A stretch of DNA of 64,000 nt from Bacteroidales bacterium. GTDB lineage: Bacteria; Bacteroidota; Bacteroidia; Bacteroidales; JAIOZK01. Made by a program: the position numbers and the translations under genes. Shown piece after piece: positions 28,989-37,069 of the stretch (position 1 is the first letter of the stretch; each line of letters begins with the position of its first letter). The notes beneath the pieces were generated by a model, which made no database searches, had not been told where the DNA came from, and saw only the letters and a program-made list of their open reading frames with translations. The DNA is taken from assembly GCA_021738625.1 (NCBI GenBank), contig JAIPBS010000004.1, positions 89,301 through 153,300 on the forward strand. Direction: 5' to 3'.

Positions 28989-30374
28989 ATGACATTGATC
29001 AAATCCATATCCGGTATAAGGGGAACCATAGGCGGGGAGGCAGGCACCAACCTGACGCCTTTCGATATTTTGAAATTTACATCAGCTTTTGCGACTTTCA
29101 TTAAAAACAGGTCGGGCAAAGAAAATCCCACCCTGGTGATCGGGCGCGACGCACGCGTGAGCGGCGAAATGCTCAACAATTTGGTTTGCGGGACCTTACA
29201 AAGCATTGGTGTGAACGTTCTCGACCTGGGCCTCTCAACCACGCCCACAGTCGAAATGGCCGTGACCGATTCTTCTTCCGATGGTGGCATCATCCTGACT
29301 GCCAGTCATAATCCAGAACAGTGGAACGCCTTGAAACTACTGAATGAGAAAGGAGAATTTATTTCGGCTGCCGAAGGGGCGGATGTGCTGGATATGGCTG
29401 AAAAAGGCCTTTTTGATTTTACAAGCTATGATAAGCTCGGAAGGTATCAATTCGATGAAGACTATATCACCACCCACATAGAGCACATACTGAAGCTCGA
29501 CCTGGTGGATGTTGAGGCCATCAGGAGGGCACGTCTGCGGGTGGCCATCGACTGCGTGAATTCAACCGGTGGTGTGGCCCTGCCTGAACTGCTCGAAAAC
29601 CTGGGCGTGAAAAAGGTGGAGGAGATCTATTGCGAACCCAACGGCATTTTCCCGCATAACCCGGAACCCCTGCCCGAAAACGTGAGGGATATTTGCGAGT
29701 TGGTGAAAGAAAAGAAAGCCGATGTGGGCTTTGTGGTCGATCCGGATGTGGACCGACTGGCCATCATTTGTGAGAATGGAGAAATGTTTGGAGAAGAATA
29801 CACCCTGGTGAGTGTGGCCGATTTTGTTTTGCAGCACAAGAGCGGACCAACCGTTTCCAACCTGAGCAGTACAAGGGCTTTGCGTGATGTGACCGAGCAG
29901 GCTGGGCAGAAGTATTTCGCTTCGACAGTAGGGGAGGTGAATGTGGTTGAGAAAATGAAGGAAGTCGGTGCGGTGATCGGCGGGGAAGGCAACGGAGGCA
30001 TCATCTATCCCGATCTGCACTACGGCCGCGACGCCCTGGTGGGCATTGCCCTGTTCCTGACTTACCTGGCCAAATCCGGCATGAAGTGCTCGGAGCTTCG
30101 CCAAAAGTATCCTTCCTATCAAATGACCAAAAGCAAGATTCAGCTGGATGAAAAACTGGATGTGGATGGCATATTGGTTCGAATGAAAGAAAAATATGCC
30201 CAGCATGACCTCAATACCGAAGACGGGCTGAAGATCAACTTTGAAGATTCCTGGGTGCATTTGCGTAAATCCAATACCGAACCCATCATTCGCATCTATA
30301 CGGAGAGCAAAAGCAATGAAGATGCGCTCAACTTATCAAACAGGATAAAATCTGACATTGAATCACTTAAATGA
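28989..30374 (+). CDS. glmM: phosphoglucosamine mutase / alpha-D-phosphohexomutase
   Basis: A 461-residue phosphohexomutase. The active-site loop TASHNPEQWN carries the phosphorylated Ser (about Ser106), the metal loop is VDPDVDRLAI (about 250), the sugar-binding loop GEGNGGIIYPD (about 335), and the phosphate-binding RKSNTEPIIRIY near the C-terminus. It interconverts glucosamine-6-phosphate and glucosamine-1-phosphate for UDP-GlcNAc, hence peptidoglycan and surface glycans. A phosphomannomutase specificity cannot be fully excluded by sequence alone, but the length and motif set fit the Bacteroidota GlmM group. Confidence 0.9.
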   Translation: MTLIKSISGIRGTIGGEAGTNLTPFDILKFTSAFATFIKNRSGKENPTLVIGRDARVSGEMLNNLVCGTLQSIGVNVLDLGLSTTPTVEMAVTDSSSDGGIILTASHNPEQWNALKLLNEKGEFISAAEGADVLDMAEKGLFDFTSYDKLGRYQFDEDYITTHIEHILKLDLVDVEAIRRARLRVAIDCVNSTGGVALPELLENLGVKKVEEIYCEPNGIFPHNPEPLPENVRDICELVKEKKADVGFVVDPDVDRLAIICENGEMFGEEYTLVSVADFVLQHKSGPTVSNLSSTRALRDVTEQAGQKYFASTVGEVNVVEKMKEVGAVIGGEGNGGIIYPDLHYGRDALVGIALFLTYLAKSGMKCSELRQKYPSYQMTKSKIQLDEKLDVDGILVRMKEKYAQHDLNTEDGLKINFEDSWVHLRKSNTEPIIRIYTESKSNEDALNLSNRIKSDIESLK

Positions 30375-30439
30375 TTCTGTTCATATTTCTTGCTTTGCCC
30401 GGCCGAAATTTTCTTTAATTTAGACCCAAACTGAATTCT

Positions 30440-30661
30440 ATGGCTTCAAAGAGACGTAAAAAAGTCAGGTACAGCACCCTGAAGATCAAGTTGAGCAGCC
30501 AACAGAAAAGATCCCTGCTCAATTATTGCCATGCCCGAAAAACCACTCCCAACAAGCTCATTAAGAAAATGATCAGGCCCTACCTGAACAATTTTGCAAA
30601 AGAAGTGCCCGAAGAATATTATGTTACCGAGAATCAGCTGGATCTGTTTGAGGAGGAGTAG
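30440..30661 (+). CDS. small basic protein, RHH-like, unknown function
   Basis: A 73-residue protein with a very basic first half (MASKRRKKVRYSTLKIKLSS, then LLNYCHARKTTPNKLIKKMI) and an acidic tail ending in FEEE. The central pattern (strand, helix, TTPNKLIKKMI helix) resembles a ribbon-helix-helix DNA-binding protein. It lies 65 bases after glmM and may be co-transcribed. Charge distribution and length suggest a real gene. Role unknown. Confidence 0.6.
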   Translation: MASKRRKKVRYSTLKIKLSSQQKRSLLNYCHARKTTPNKLIKKMIRPYLNNFAKEVPEEYYVTENQLDLFEEE

Positions 30662-30755
30662 GGGGAGATGGAAGTCAGAATTTAGAAATCGGAAGTCAGA
30701 AGTCGGGATATAGTGTTTTTAGCAGAGGCTCAGCTGACTTTTTTTGACAGTTGAT

Positions 30756-30810
30756 CTCATTCGGTAGTCATTCGACAGTCTTTCTTTTTTCATTCAGTAG
30801 AAATTCAATT
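30756..30810 (+). repeat. 11-bp-period array abutting the higB remnant
   Basis: Five consecutive 11-mers: CTCATTCGGTA, GTCATTCGACA, GTCTTTCTTTT, TTCATTCAGTA, GAAATTCAATT. The third is degenerate. The last unit runs directly into the surviving 3' end of higB. Same family as the arrays at 28862-28960 and 31300-31365. Confidence 0.72.
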
Positions 30811-30887
30811 TTGAAAAAGAATGGGCATTCATAAGATTCATTGGCACGCATGAGCATTACGATAAAATAAATGCAAATTCGATCTAA
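30801..30887 (+). pseudogene. C-terminal remnant of a HigB toxin gene
   Basis: After an in-frame TAG at 30798 the frame reads KFNFEKEWAFIRFIGTHEHY then DKINANSI and TAA. The block FIRFIGTHxxYDKI is the C-terminal signature of HigB mRNA-interferase toxins, and the remnant ends 11 bases before higA, the normal higBA spacing. About the first three quarters of the toxin are missing and replaced by the 11-bp array. No start codon remains. Confidence 0.75.
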
Positions 30888-30898
30888 TTACTGAAATC

Positions 30899-31267
30899 AT
30901 GAACATAAAACCTATAAGAACAGAAGCTGATTATCAACTTGCATTAAAAAGACTTAACGAAGTATTTAATGCACCCTTGAATACTCCAAGGAGCGATGAG
31001 GCGGATATACTGGCCGTACTTGTGGATGATTATGAAAATAAACATTATCCCATCGACCCACCAGACCCAATAGACGCCATCAAAATTCGCATGGAGGAAA
31101 TGCAGCTCAAACAAAAAGACCTTGTTCAGGAAATCGGCGGAAAAAGTCGTGTTTCGGAAATACTTAACCGTAAGCGCAAGTTAACTGTAGAAATGATCCG
31201 AAAACTAACTACAAGGTTGAGCATCTCTGCCAATATCCTGGTAAGGGACTATGAACTGGGCAGCTAA
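30899..31267 (+). CDS. higA: HigA-type antitoxin, orphaned
   Basis: A 122-residue protein. Residues 1-55 form the toxin-contact region (MNIKPIRTEADYQLALKRLN and SDEADILAVLVDDYE, typical of the HigA group), and residues 60-120 form an XRE helix-turn-helix domain (MEEMQLKQKDLVQEIGGKSR, then VSEILNRKRKLTVEMIRKL). In a complete system it neutralises HigB and represses its own promoter. Here the toxin gene upstream is reduced to its last 28 codons, so HigA is an orphan and may have kept only a DNA-binding role. Confidence 0.88.
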   Translation: MNIKPIRTEADYQLALKRLNEVFNAPLNTPRSDEADILAVLVDDYENKHYPIDPPDPIDAIKIRMEEMQLKQKDLVQEIGGKSRVSEILNRKRKLTVEMIRKLTTRLSISANILVRDYELGS

Positions 31268-31299
31268 TCCAAACAGTTGGAAATTTGTTTGTAAAAAAA

Positions 31300-31365
31300 G
31301 AAAATCAGTTGTCATTCAGTAGAAATTCAATTGTCATTCGGTGGAAACTCAATTGTTGTTCACTG
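31300..31365 (+). repeat. 11-bp-period array between higA and recR
   Basis: Six consecutive 11-mers in perfect register: GAAAATCAGTT, GTCATTCAGTA, GAAATTCAATT, GTCATTCGGTG, GAAACTCAATT, GTTGTTCACTG. Two alternating types (GTCATTCrGTr and GAAAyTCAaTT) are clear. Same family as the arrays at 28862 and 30756; no coding potential. Confidence 0.78.
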
Positions 31366-31438
31366 GAATACCTTATGATATCCAGCATTCCTGCTGCGCT
31401 GCGCTTGCAGGATTTCGCCTTGAAGAGCTCAACCAGCA

Positions 31439-32047
31439 TCAAACAAAAAACGGCGTCCTGTTCAGGATCGACCTGCCGAGGGTGACTTCGTCGGCATATT
31501 CAAGTTCGTCGCCGATGGAAATGCCGCGGGCGATGGTGGAGATGCTGATATTAAAATCCTTAAGTTTTTTGTAGATGAAATAATTGGTGGTGTCACCTTC
31601 TACGGTGGTGGGCAGTGCGAGGATCACTTCCACGGTTTCATGTTCCGAAATGCGTTTTACCAGGCTGCCGATGTTCAGGTCATTCGGGCCGATGCCTTCC
31701 ATGGGGCTGATGATACCGCCCAGCACATGGTACAGTCCCTGGTACTGGCTGGTGTTTTCCACGGCCATCACGTCGCGGGTGTCTTCCACCACGCAGATCA
31801 GGCTGTTGTCGCGCTTGGGGCTGGCACAGATATCGCAAACTTCATTATCGGAGATGTTGTGACAATGTTTGCAAAAAACAATCTCGTTTCTCATTTTGAT
31901 CAGGCTGTTGCCTAGTGATTCAGCCTCTTCCTTTTCCTGCCGCAACAAATGCAGGGCCAGCCTCAGCGCCGTTCGGCGACCGATGCCAGGCAGTCGTGAA
32001 AGCTCGTTAACGGCCTGTTCCAGCAGTTTAGACGAATAAGTGTTCAA
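31439..32047 (-). CDS. recR: recombination protein RecR
   Basis: A 202-residue protein of the RecFOR pathway that helps load RecA at gaps. In order: the helix-hairpin-helix (residues 8-30, [20 protein letters not shown]), the zinc finger with C59, C62, C71 and C74 ([16 protein letters not shown]), and the Toprim domain ([32 protein letters not shown]). It ends with the Walker-B-like C-terminal segment. Full family length. Confidence 0.97.
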   Translation of the reverse strand: MNTYSSKLLEQAVNELSRLPGIGRRTALRLALHLLRQEKEEAESLGNSLIKMRNEIVFCKHCHNISDNEVCDICASPKRDNSLICVVEDTRDVMAVENTSQYQGLYHVLGGIISPMEGIGPNDLNIGSLVKRISEHETVEVILALPTTVEGDTTNYFIYKKLKDFNISISTIARGISIGDELEYADEVTLGRSILNRTPFFV

Positions 32048-32147
32048 ATTGATCTCCCTCTTCTTTTACCTGCAAATTTACCGATTATAAGGCAAATCCT
32101 TTAATAAATTACCTACTTTTACGTTCCAATTAAAAAACCCACTCTCA

Positions 32148-32906
32148 ATGTATATGAAGAAGATCGTGCTTGTTTTGTTTATGTTGTTTTGCGTTCAGGG
32201 CCTGTTTGCCCAGGAATACCTATCGGGTCATAAAAACCAGGTGGATGATCAGGGCCGGAGGCAGGGCGAATGGAAGGTTTACGACCAGGCCGGCAACCTG
32301 AAGTTTGTCGGGCAGTTTAAAGATGATATTCCTTTTGGCGAATTCACCTATTACTATCCCAGCGGCAAGGTGAAAGCCGTTTCATTGATCTTCGACAGCG
32401 GCCGTTCTTCTTACACCAAGACATATCACCAGAACGGCTTTTTGATGGCCGAGGGTAAATACGTAAACCGCGAAAAAGACAGTGTCTGGAAATACTACAG
32501 CAAATACGATAAAAACCTACTGCTGTCTGAGGAAACCTATCTTGATAATAAAAAGGAAGGCACCTGGTACAATTATTATCCCGATGGCAGCGTGGCCGAA
32601 GAGACCACCTATCAGGACGATCAAAAGCACGGACCCTGGAAACAGTATTTTGACGACGGCTCTATTAAGATCAGGGCAAAATATGAGGAGGGCGAACTGG
32701 AAGGCTTATTTCAGGCTTTCTACCCAAATGGTCAGGCCAGCATTGCAGGCACCTATGAAGACGCCATGAAAAACGGCGTCTGGATGTATTTTGACGAAGA
32801 TGGAGAAACCATCCAGCGCGAGGAATACGACCATGGCTACCTGATCGACAGGGAAGTTTTCCAGGAAGACAAGCTTACACAACCCGTCGAACGGCAGTCA
32901 GAATAG
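32148..32906 (+). CDS. exported MORN/YwqK-like repeat protein
   Basis: A 252-residue protein with a signal peptide (MKKIVLVLFMLFCVQGLFAQ from the second ATG at 32154, the likelier start). The mature part is a row of about eight MORN-like/YwqK repeats of about 23 residues (GEWKVYDQAGNLKFVGQF, GEFTYYYPSGKVKAVSLI, GTWYNYYPDGSVAEE, GPWKQYFDDGSIKIRA, GVWMYFDEDGETIQREEY). Annotation pipelines often label such proteins as YwqK-family antitoxins, but nothing here indicates a toxin partner. It is probably a periplasmic or outer-membrane-associated protein. Its last 9 bases overlap the convergent HAD gene. Confidence 0.8.
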   Translation: MYMKKIVLVLFMLFCVQGLFAQEYLSGHKNQVDDQGRRQGEWKVYDQAGNLKFVGQFKDDIPFGEFTYYYPSGKVKAVSLIFDSGRSSYTKTYHQNGFLMAEGKYVNREKDSVWKYYSKYDKNLLLSEETYLDNKKEGTWYNYYPDGSVAEETTYQDDQKHGPWKQYFDDGSIKIRAKYEEGELEGLFQAFYPNGQASIAGTYEDAMKNGVWMYFDEDGETIQREEYDHGYLIDREVFQEDKLTQPVERQSE

Positions 32907-33551
32907 TTCCTTAAGATACCCCAAATCCTTAACAACTTTGCAGTTTAGGCGGTTCAGCCTTTCGAAGGCCTGATGCCCGTTGGCAACCAGTATGCATTCA
33001 ACACCCAGTTCACGGGCCACTTCATAGTCATGAATGGTATCACCGATCAGGCAGGTTTCATCAGGTATCAATCCGATCTTATCAGCCGCTTCATTGGCCA
33101 ACTCCAACTTGCTATGTGCATAATGATCGTTAATGCCTGCGATAAAGTCGAAGTATTTGCCAACGCCGGTATATTCGACGGACTTGAGCAATTCAGGCCT
33201 TTTCATAGCTGATAGGATGATCTGCCTGAATCTCCTTCTTTTGAAAAAGTTGAGCATTTCTTCAACCTCTTGATGAAGCGAAGCTTCCTTTAGTCTAGTG
33301 TTATAAACCTGGATAAACTCTGTTGCCGGAATTTCGAAATCTTCTTTTTGAAAATCGAAACCCACTTTTTGGTAATAGTCTTTTACGGGAAAGGTGAAAA
33401 TATTTTTGTAACGATTGATGTTGAGCAGGGGTAGCTTTCTTTTGTAAAGTAAGCTATTCATGCAGCTTATACATATATCCATGTCGTTGAGCAGGGTGCC
33501 GTTCCAGTCCCAGATGATGGTGTTGATGTTTTTCAGGCTTTCATAATTCAT
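32898..33551 (-). CDS. HAD-like hydrolase (phosphoglycolate phosphatase-like)
   Basis: A 217-residue haloacid-dehalogenase-fold enzyme. Motif I is WDWNGTLLND, with nucleophile Asp; the usual second Asp (general acid) is Asn. Motif II is ILSAMKR, with Ser in the phosphate-binding position, a Lys (HSKLELANEAADKI) follows, and motif III is CLIGDTIHDYEVARELG. A helical cap lies between motifs I and II. The frame extends to a TTG at 33575 overlapping the upstream stop, but ATG 33551 is preferred. Substrate unknown. Second-Asp substitutions occur in several HAD subgroups, so the enzyme may still be active. Confidence 0.85.
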   Translation of the reverse strand: MNYESLKNINTIIWDWNGTLLNDMDICISCMNSLLYKRKLPLLNINRYKNIFTFPVKDYYQKVGFDFQKEDFEIPATEFIQVYNTRLKEASLHQEVEEMLNFFKRRRFRQIILSAMKRPELLKSVEYTGVGKYFDFIAGINDHYAHSKLELANEAADKIGLIPDETCLIGDTIHDYEVARELGVECILVANGHQAFERLNRLNCKVVKDLGYLKELF

Positions 33552-33571
33552 CCCGGCAAAGTAAACGATTT

Positions 33572-34495
33572 TCAAAAATATAGAGGATGAAATTTTACTT
33601 GCCCGAGCGAATTGTATTCCAGGGTGGGGAAGGGAACTTTGATAAAACCCAGGGCAGTGAATATGATCTTCAGGAAATTGGAGTTTGTTTTTATCCTGCT
33701 GAAATCAACATCCATAGAAAGATAAAAGCTACGGTACCTGTCGAAATGGGGGAGAGGCCGTCCGTTGTGTTCATCCGGGTTGGAGGTGGCCCCCAGCATG
33801 CCGTCTGCCCCGTAACCGACAGCCACATTCAGCCAGTCGGGTATCCAGCTATCACGCTTTGAAAATGATCTTATATTTGCCGACAACCAATATGTGTGCC
33901 CGTTATAGTCTTTAACAAGTTGTTGCAAAAGGTCATATCCGAAAAGGTCGGGGCGGTAATCGGGAAATTCGGTATAGTGATATGAAAACTTAAGACTGAT
34001 GCGTTGTTCTTTCCATACCAGTTGTTGTCCGACAAAAAGTGCGGTGCCTCCTGCATTGAAAACCAGGTCGGCAGGGCTGGCGCCCCATTCGGCCGAAAAA
34101 CCGTCGAGAGTTTCAATGGTGAGCAGGTAGATAAATCCCAGACTTCCTCCGTAAATCACGCTGTGCTTTTCATTCACACCGCACCATTGCAAAGTTTCGT
34201 AACCGATCTTACCCACATAATAAGACGTTACAGCATGACCGATCTTATCCATTTGCAACCATCCGTTCCAGTCGTTGATAAAATGAAAATTGGATTGGGG
34301 ATAGTCTCTGTACCAAAGCTGATAAAGGCCGTACATGGTTCCCGCAAACAAGCTTGCTTCTGTCAGGATCACCCCCTGCAGCCTTTTCCTGTTGATGCTG
34401 TCGTTTGTTTGCGCGCTTATATTGCTGCTTAGAAGTAGCGCAATCAGAAAGATCGGCAGTGCCCTGCTGGCATTTTTTTGCATTAGCGGCCTCAC
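33572..34495 (-). CDS. DUF2279-family exported protein
   Basis: A 307-residue protein of the DUF2279 family of Bacteroidota: N-terminal hydrophobic signal (ALPIFLIALLLSSNISAQ), then FINDWNGWLQMDKIGHAVTSYYVGK, in which the Asp/His residues are conserved and may bind metal or lipid. A second membrane-associated part contains ADLVFNAGGTALFVGQQL. Start is GTG 34495 or ATG 34483; the ATG gives a better signal peptide. It lies in a minus-strand cluster with mltG, a GNAT gene and dapF. Function unknown, probably envelope-related. Confidence 0.78.
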   Translation of the reverse strand: MRPLMQKNASRALPIFLIALLLSSNISAQTNDSINRKRLQGVILTEASLFAGTMYGLYQLWYRDYPQSNFHFINDWNGWLQMDKIGHAVTSYYVGKIGYETLQWCGVNEKHSVIYGGSLGFIYLLTIETLDGFSAEWGASPADLVFNAGGTALFVGQQLVWKEQRISLKFSYHYTEFPDYRPDLFGYDLLQQLVKDYNGHTYWLSANIRSFSKRDSWIPDWLNVAVGYGADGMLGATSNPDEHNGRPLPHFDRYRSFYLSMDVDFSRIKTNSNFLKIIFTALGFIKVPFPTLEYNSLGQVKFHPLYF

Positions 34496-34498
34496 AGG

Positions 34499-35596
34499 TT
34501 ACCGGTATATGTTCTGATCATCAAGCGCCCGCTGATATTTTCGTGCGTTCAGGTTGTGCTGGTTCAGGTTTTTGCTGAACACATGATAGCCTGAGAGGTC
34601 ATCCTTCGCGCAGAAATAAAAATAGCTGTGATCGTCGTAATTCAAAACAGCGTCGATGGAGGATATTGAAGGCAGGCAGATGGGACCGGGAGGAAGCCCG
34701 CCGTATTTATAGGTATTGTACGGAGATTCGATTTCCTTGTCGCGTTTCAGCACCCTTCTGATCTCTTCATCTCCCATTTGGTATTCAAGGATGTATTTGA
34801 GCGTGGGGTCGGCCTGTAACAACCAGCCGCGGGTGAGTCGGTTCATATAAACACCTGCAATTTCATCCTTTTCTTCTTCCTTGTTGGTTTCCTTTTCTAC
34901 GATGGAAGCCAGGGTGACGATCTCAGGTATGCTTAATTCAAGTTCTTTTGCTTTGCTTTTCCGCCCTTCACTCCAAAACTTATTGTATTCGCGTTGCATG
35001 CGTTCGATGAATTCATCTGCACCGGTGGTCCAGTAAAACTCGTAGGTGTTGGGGATGAACAGGCTGGCAGCGGTTTCGGGTTGCAGGTTGTATTTGCTCA
35101 ATAAAGCCGAATCTTTTAAAAGCCCAATGAGTGTGGCTGAATCCAGTTCAAGTTGAAGGCTCACTTTTCCGGCAAGTTCTTCCAGGGTATTGATGTTGTT
35201 AAATACTACCTGTACGGGAGTCTGTTTACCAGCCCGCAGCATATTGATCAGGTCGTTGTTATTCATGCCTTGTTCGATCACATAATGCCCGGGTTTGATG
35301 TTGGCAGGATATTCTTTTTGTTTGGCCAGCCATTCAAAGTTTCTCCTGTTTACAATCATACCGTTTGAGTACAATATAGATTTTACCTCATTAAAATCCG
35401 TTCCGTGCGGAATGTAAACCGACACTTCTTCCTTTTCGCCAAGCCATACATTGGGGTGGTACATCACACGGTAAAGCATATACCCGACAACCAATGCTAC
35501 AAGGATCAAAAAAAGTAAAGTGAATAAAATAAATTTTTGAAGTTTCGTTTTTTTTCTTCTTTTCCTGCCGGAATATCTGGGATGATAATATGCCAT
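34499..35596 (-). CDS. mltG: endolytic transglycosylase MltG
   Basis: A 365-residue protein with a basic N-terminus and one membrane span (about residues 27-46). The periplasmic part holds the YceG/MltG fold: LASIVEKETNKEEEK contains the catalytic Glu (near residue 233), then YMNRLTRGWLLQADPTLKY, YKYGGLPPGPICLPSISSID and the closing YHVFSKNLNQHN. MltG cuts nascent glycan strands and sets their length. It sits 6 bases from the GNAT gene and shares a minus-strand cluster with dapF, a peptidoglycan-precursor gene. Confidence 0.95.
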   Translation of the reverse strand: MAYYHPRYSGRKRRKKTKLQKFILFTLLFLILVALVVGYMLYRVMYHPNVWLGEKEEVSVYIPHGTDFNEVKSILYSNGMIVNRRNFEWLAKQKEYPANIKPGHYVIEQGMNNNDLINMLRAGKQTPVQVVFNNINTLEELAGKVSLQLELDSATLIGLLKDSALLSKYNLQPETAASLFIPNTYEFYWTTGADEFIERMQREYNKFWSEGRKSKAKELELSIPEIVTLASIVEKETNKEEEKDEIAGVYMNRLTRGWLLQADPTLKYILEYQMGDEEIRRVLKRDKEIESPYNTYKYGGLPPGPICLPSISSIDAVLNYDDHSYFYFCAKDDLSGYHVFSKNLNQHNLNARKYQRALDDQNIYR

Positions 35597-35602
35597 AATT
35601 AC

Positions 35603-36124
35603 TTACTTGTTTATCAATTGATACATGAGTTCGTCTTGCCAGTTGTTGTTTTTTCTTATCCAGTCTCTTTTCTTTCCTGCTAAAACAAAATTAAAGTTCT
35701 CGAACAATTTGATGCTTATCCGATTGTCGGCTGCAATATTACAAAAGAGTTGATGCAGGTTCAATACATCGAAAGCATAGCTGATAATCATTTCCAGGGC
35801 TTCGGATGCCAGCTTTTGTTTGCGTGATTCTGCTGTAATAAAAACGCCTACTCCGGCTCGTGCATGAACAGGATCATATTCAAAGAGATCAATGTTTCCA
35901 ATGGTTAGTCGAACACCATCTTTTTTCTGGTCGATCATGAATCGGGCCTGCTTTTGGCTTGCAATATCTTTTTCTGCATTCAGCACATATTGTTCAAGAT
36001 CGAAGCGGGAAAAAGGCTGGTTGGTATTGCTGTATGTCCATGATTCCCTGTCGTTTTCCCAACGGTACAACAACTCAACATCAGCAGGTTCCGGTGCACG
36101 CAGTATTAAATGTTCTGATTCCAT
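35603..36124 (-). CDS. GNAT-family N-acetyltransferase (RimJ/RimL-like)
   Basis: A 173-residue acetyltransferase with the GNAT core: LRAPEPADVELLYRWENDRE (beta 1-alpha 1), GNIDLFEYDPVHARAGVGVF (beta 4), and the acetyl-CoA loop ITAESRKQKLASEALEMII, followed by LHQLFCNIAADNRISIKLFE. The loop is a variant (RKQKLA in place of RGKGIG). It probably acetylates an amino group; the target is unknown. It lies three bases from dapF and six from mltG on the same strand. Confidence 0.88.
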   Translation of the reverse strand: MESEHLILRAPEPADVELLYRWENDRESWTYSNTNQPFSRFDLEQYVLNAEKDIASQKQARFMIDQKKDGVRLTIGNIDLFEYDPVHARAGVGVFITAESRKQKLASEALEMIISYAFDVLNLHQLFCNIAADNRISIKLFENFNFVLAGKKRDWIRKNNNWQDELMYQLINK

Positions 36125-36127
36125 AAT

Positions 36128-36916
36128 TTATATTTCAATGCTTCCCTCAAATATAAATTCAGCCGGTCCTTCCAGCCAAATATTATAAAATAGATCTCCC
36201 TCTTTTTGCCAGGAAACTGTCAAAACTCCTCCTTTTGTTTTAATAACCTGATTTCCTGATGTTTTATTGCTTTGCAGTCCAATTGCCAATGCAACTGCAG
36301 TAACCCCCGTGCCACAGGAAAGCGTTTCATTTTCCACACCTCTTTCATAGGTTCTCATGTGGATTTGGTCGCTTTTCATGCCGATGAAGTTCACATTGGT
36401 GCCATTCGGAAACAGTGAACTGTTGTTTCTTATCCTGCGGCCTTCATTAAAAACATCTGTTTTTTCGATATCGTCTAAAAAAATAAGATAGTGGGGCGAG
36501 CCGGTGTCGATAAAATAATTTCCATCAATTATTTTTATTTCCGCAACATCGTTCATTTTTAATCTGACGATGGCTTTACTGTGATCGTGTGCTATGATGT
36601 TCGCCTTATGGATTCCGTCGATTGCTTCGAAAGTGATTTTCTGTTGAGCAACCATATTGCATAGCAGGGCATGAAAGGCAATACAACGGCCGCCGTTTCC
36701 GCACAAACTTCCTTCCCTGCCATCGGAATTATAGTATTTCATACGGAAATCAGCGGAAGTGGATTTTTTCAGCAACATCAAACCATCAGCACCAATGCCG
36801 AAGTGCCTGTCGCAGAGCATTTTGATCTTTTTTTCTGACATTCTCTGCGAATGCTCCGGCTGATTAATGATGATGAAATCGTTGCCTGCTCCCTGGTATT
36901 TTCTGAAACTGATCAT
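36128..36916 (-). CDS. dapF: diaminopimelate epimerase
   Basis: A 262-residue enzyme converting LL- to meso-diaminopimelate for lysine and peptidoglycan synthesis. The two catalytic cysteines are both present: C72 in CGNGGRC and the C-terminal one in ETLSCGTGVTAVALA (about residue 206). The N-terminal FRKYQGAGNDFIIIN is the family start. Length is a little under the E. coli enzyme (274), as usual in Bacteroidota. It is probably the first gene of a short minus-strand operon followed by the GNAT and mltG genes, controlled by the promoter at 36934-36964. Confidence 0.96.
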   Translation of the reverse strand: MISFRKYQGAGNDFIIINQPEHSQRMSEKKIKMLCDRHFGIGADGLMLLKKSTSADFRMKYYNSDGREGSLCGNGGRCIAFHALLCNMVAQQKITFEAIDGIHKANIIAHDHSKAIVRLKMNDVAEIKIIDGNYFIDTGSPHYLIFLDDIEKTDVFNEGRRIRNNSSLFPNGTNVNFIGMKSDQIHMRTYERGVENETLSCGTGVTAVALAIGLQSNKTSGNQVIKTKGGVLTVSWQKEGDLFYNIWLEGPAEFIFEGSIEI

Positions 36917-36933
36917 ATCAAACTATTGCCTGA

Positions 36934-36964
36934 CAAATATATGAATTCATCCGATTACAGGAAA
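36934..36964 (-). promoter_or_regulatory. promoter of the dapF cluster
   Basis: On the minus strand TTTC (36961-36964), 19 bases, then TATATTTG (36934-36941), ending 17 bases before the dapF ATG at 36916. One mismatch to TTTG-N19-TAnnTTTG. Confidence 0.5.
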
Positions 36965-37069
36965 TTGTCACCGACCGCCTGCTTTAACAATTTTTAACAG
37001 CACGTATCAATAATAGCTTAATACATAGGAACGTTTTTTGATCAGTCGAAAAGAAAAAAACATAAGATT

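Noticed and set aside
32148..32906. Toxin-antitoxin function of the YwqK-like protein
   Set aside because: It has a signal peptide and MORN-like repeats, and no toxin gene is adjacent; the antitoxin label comes from annotation tradition only.
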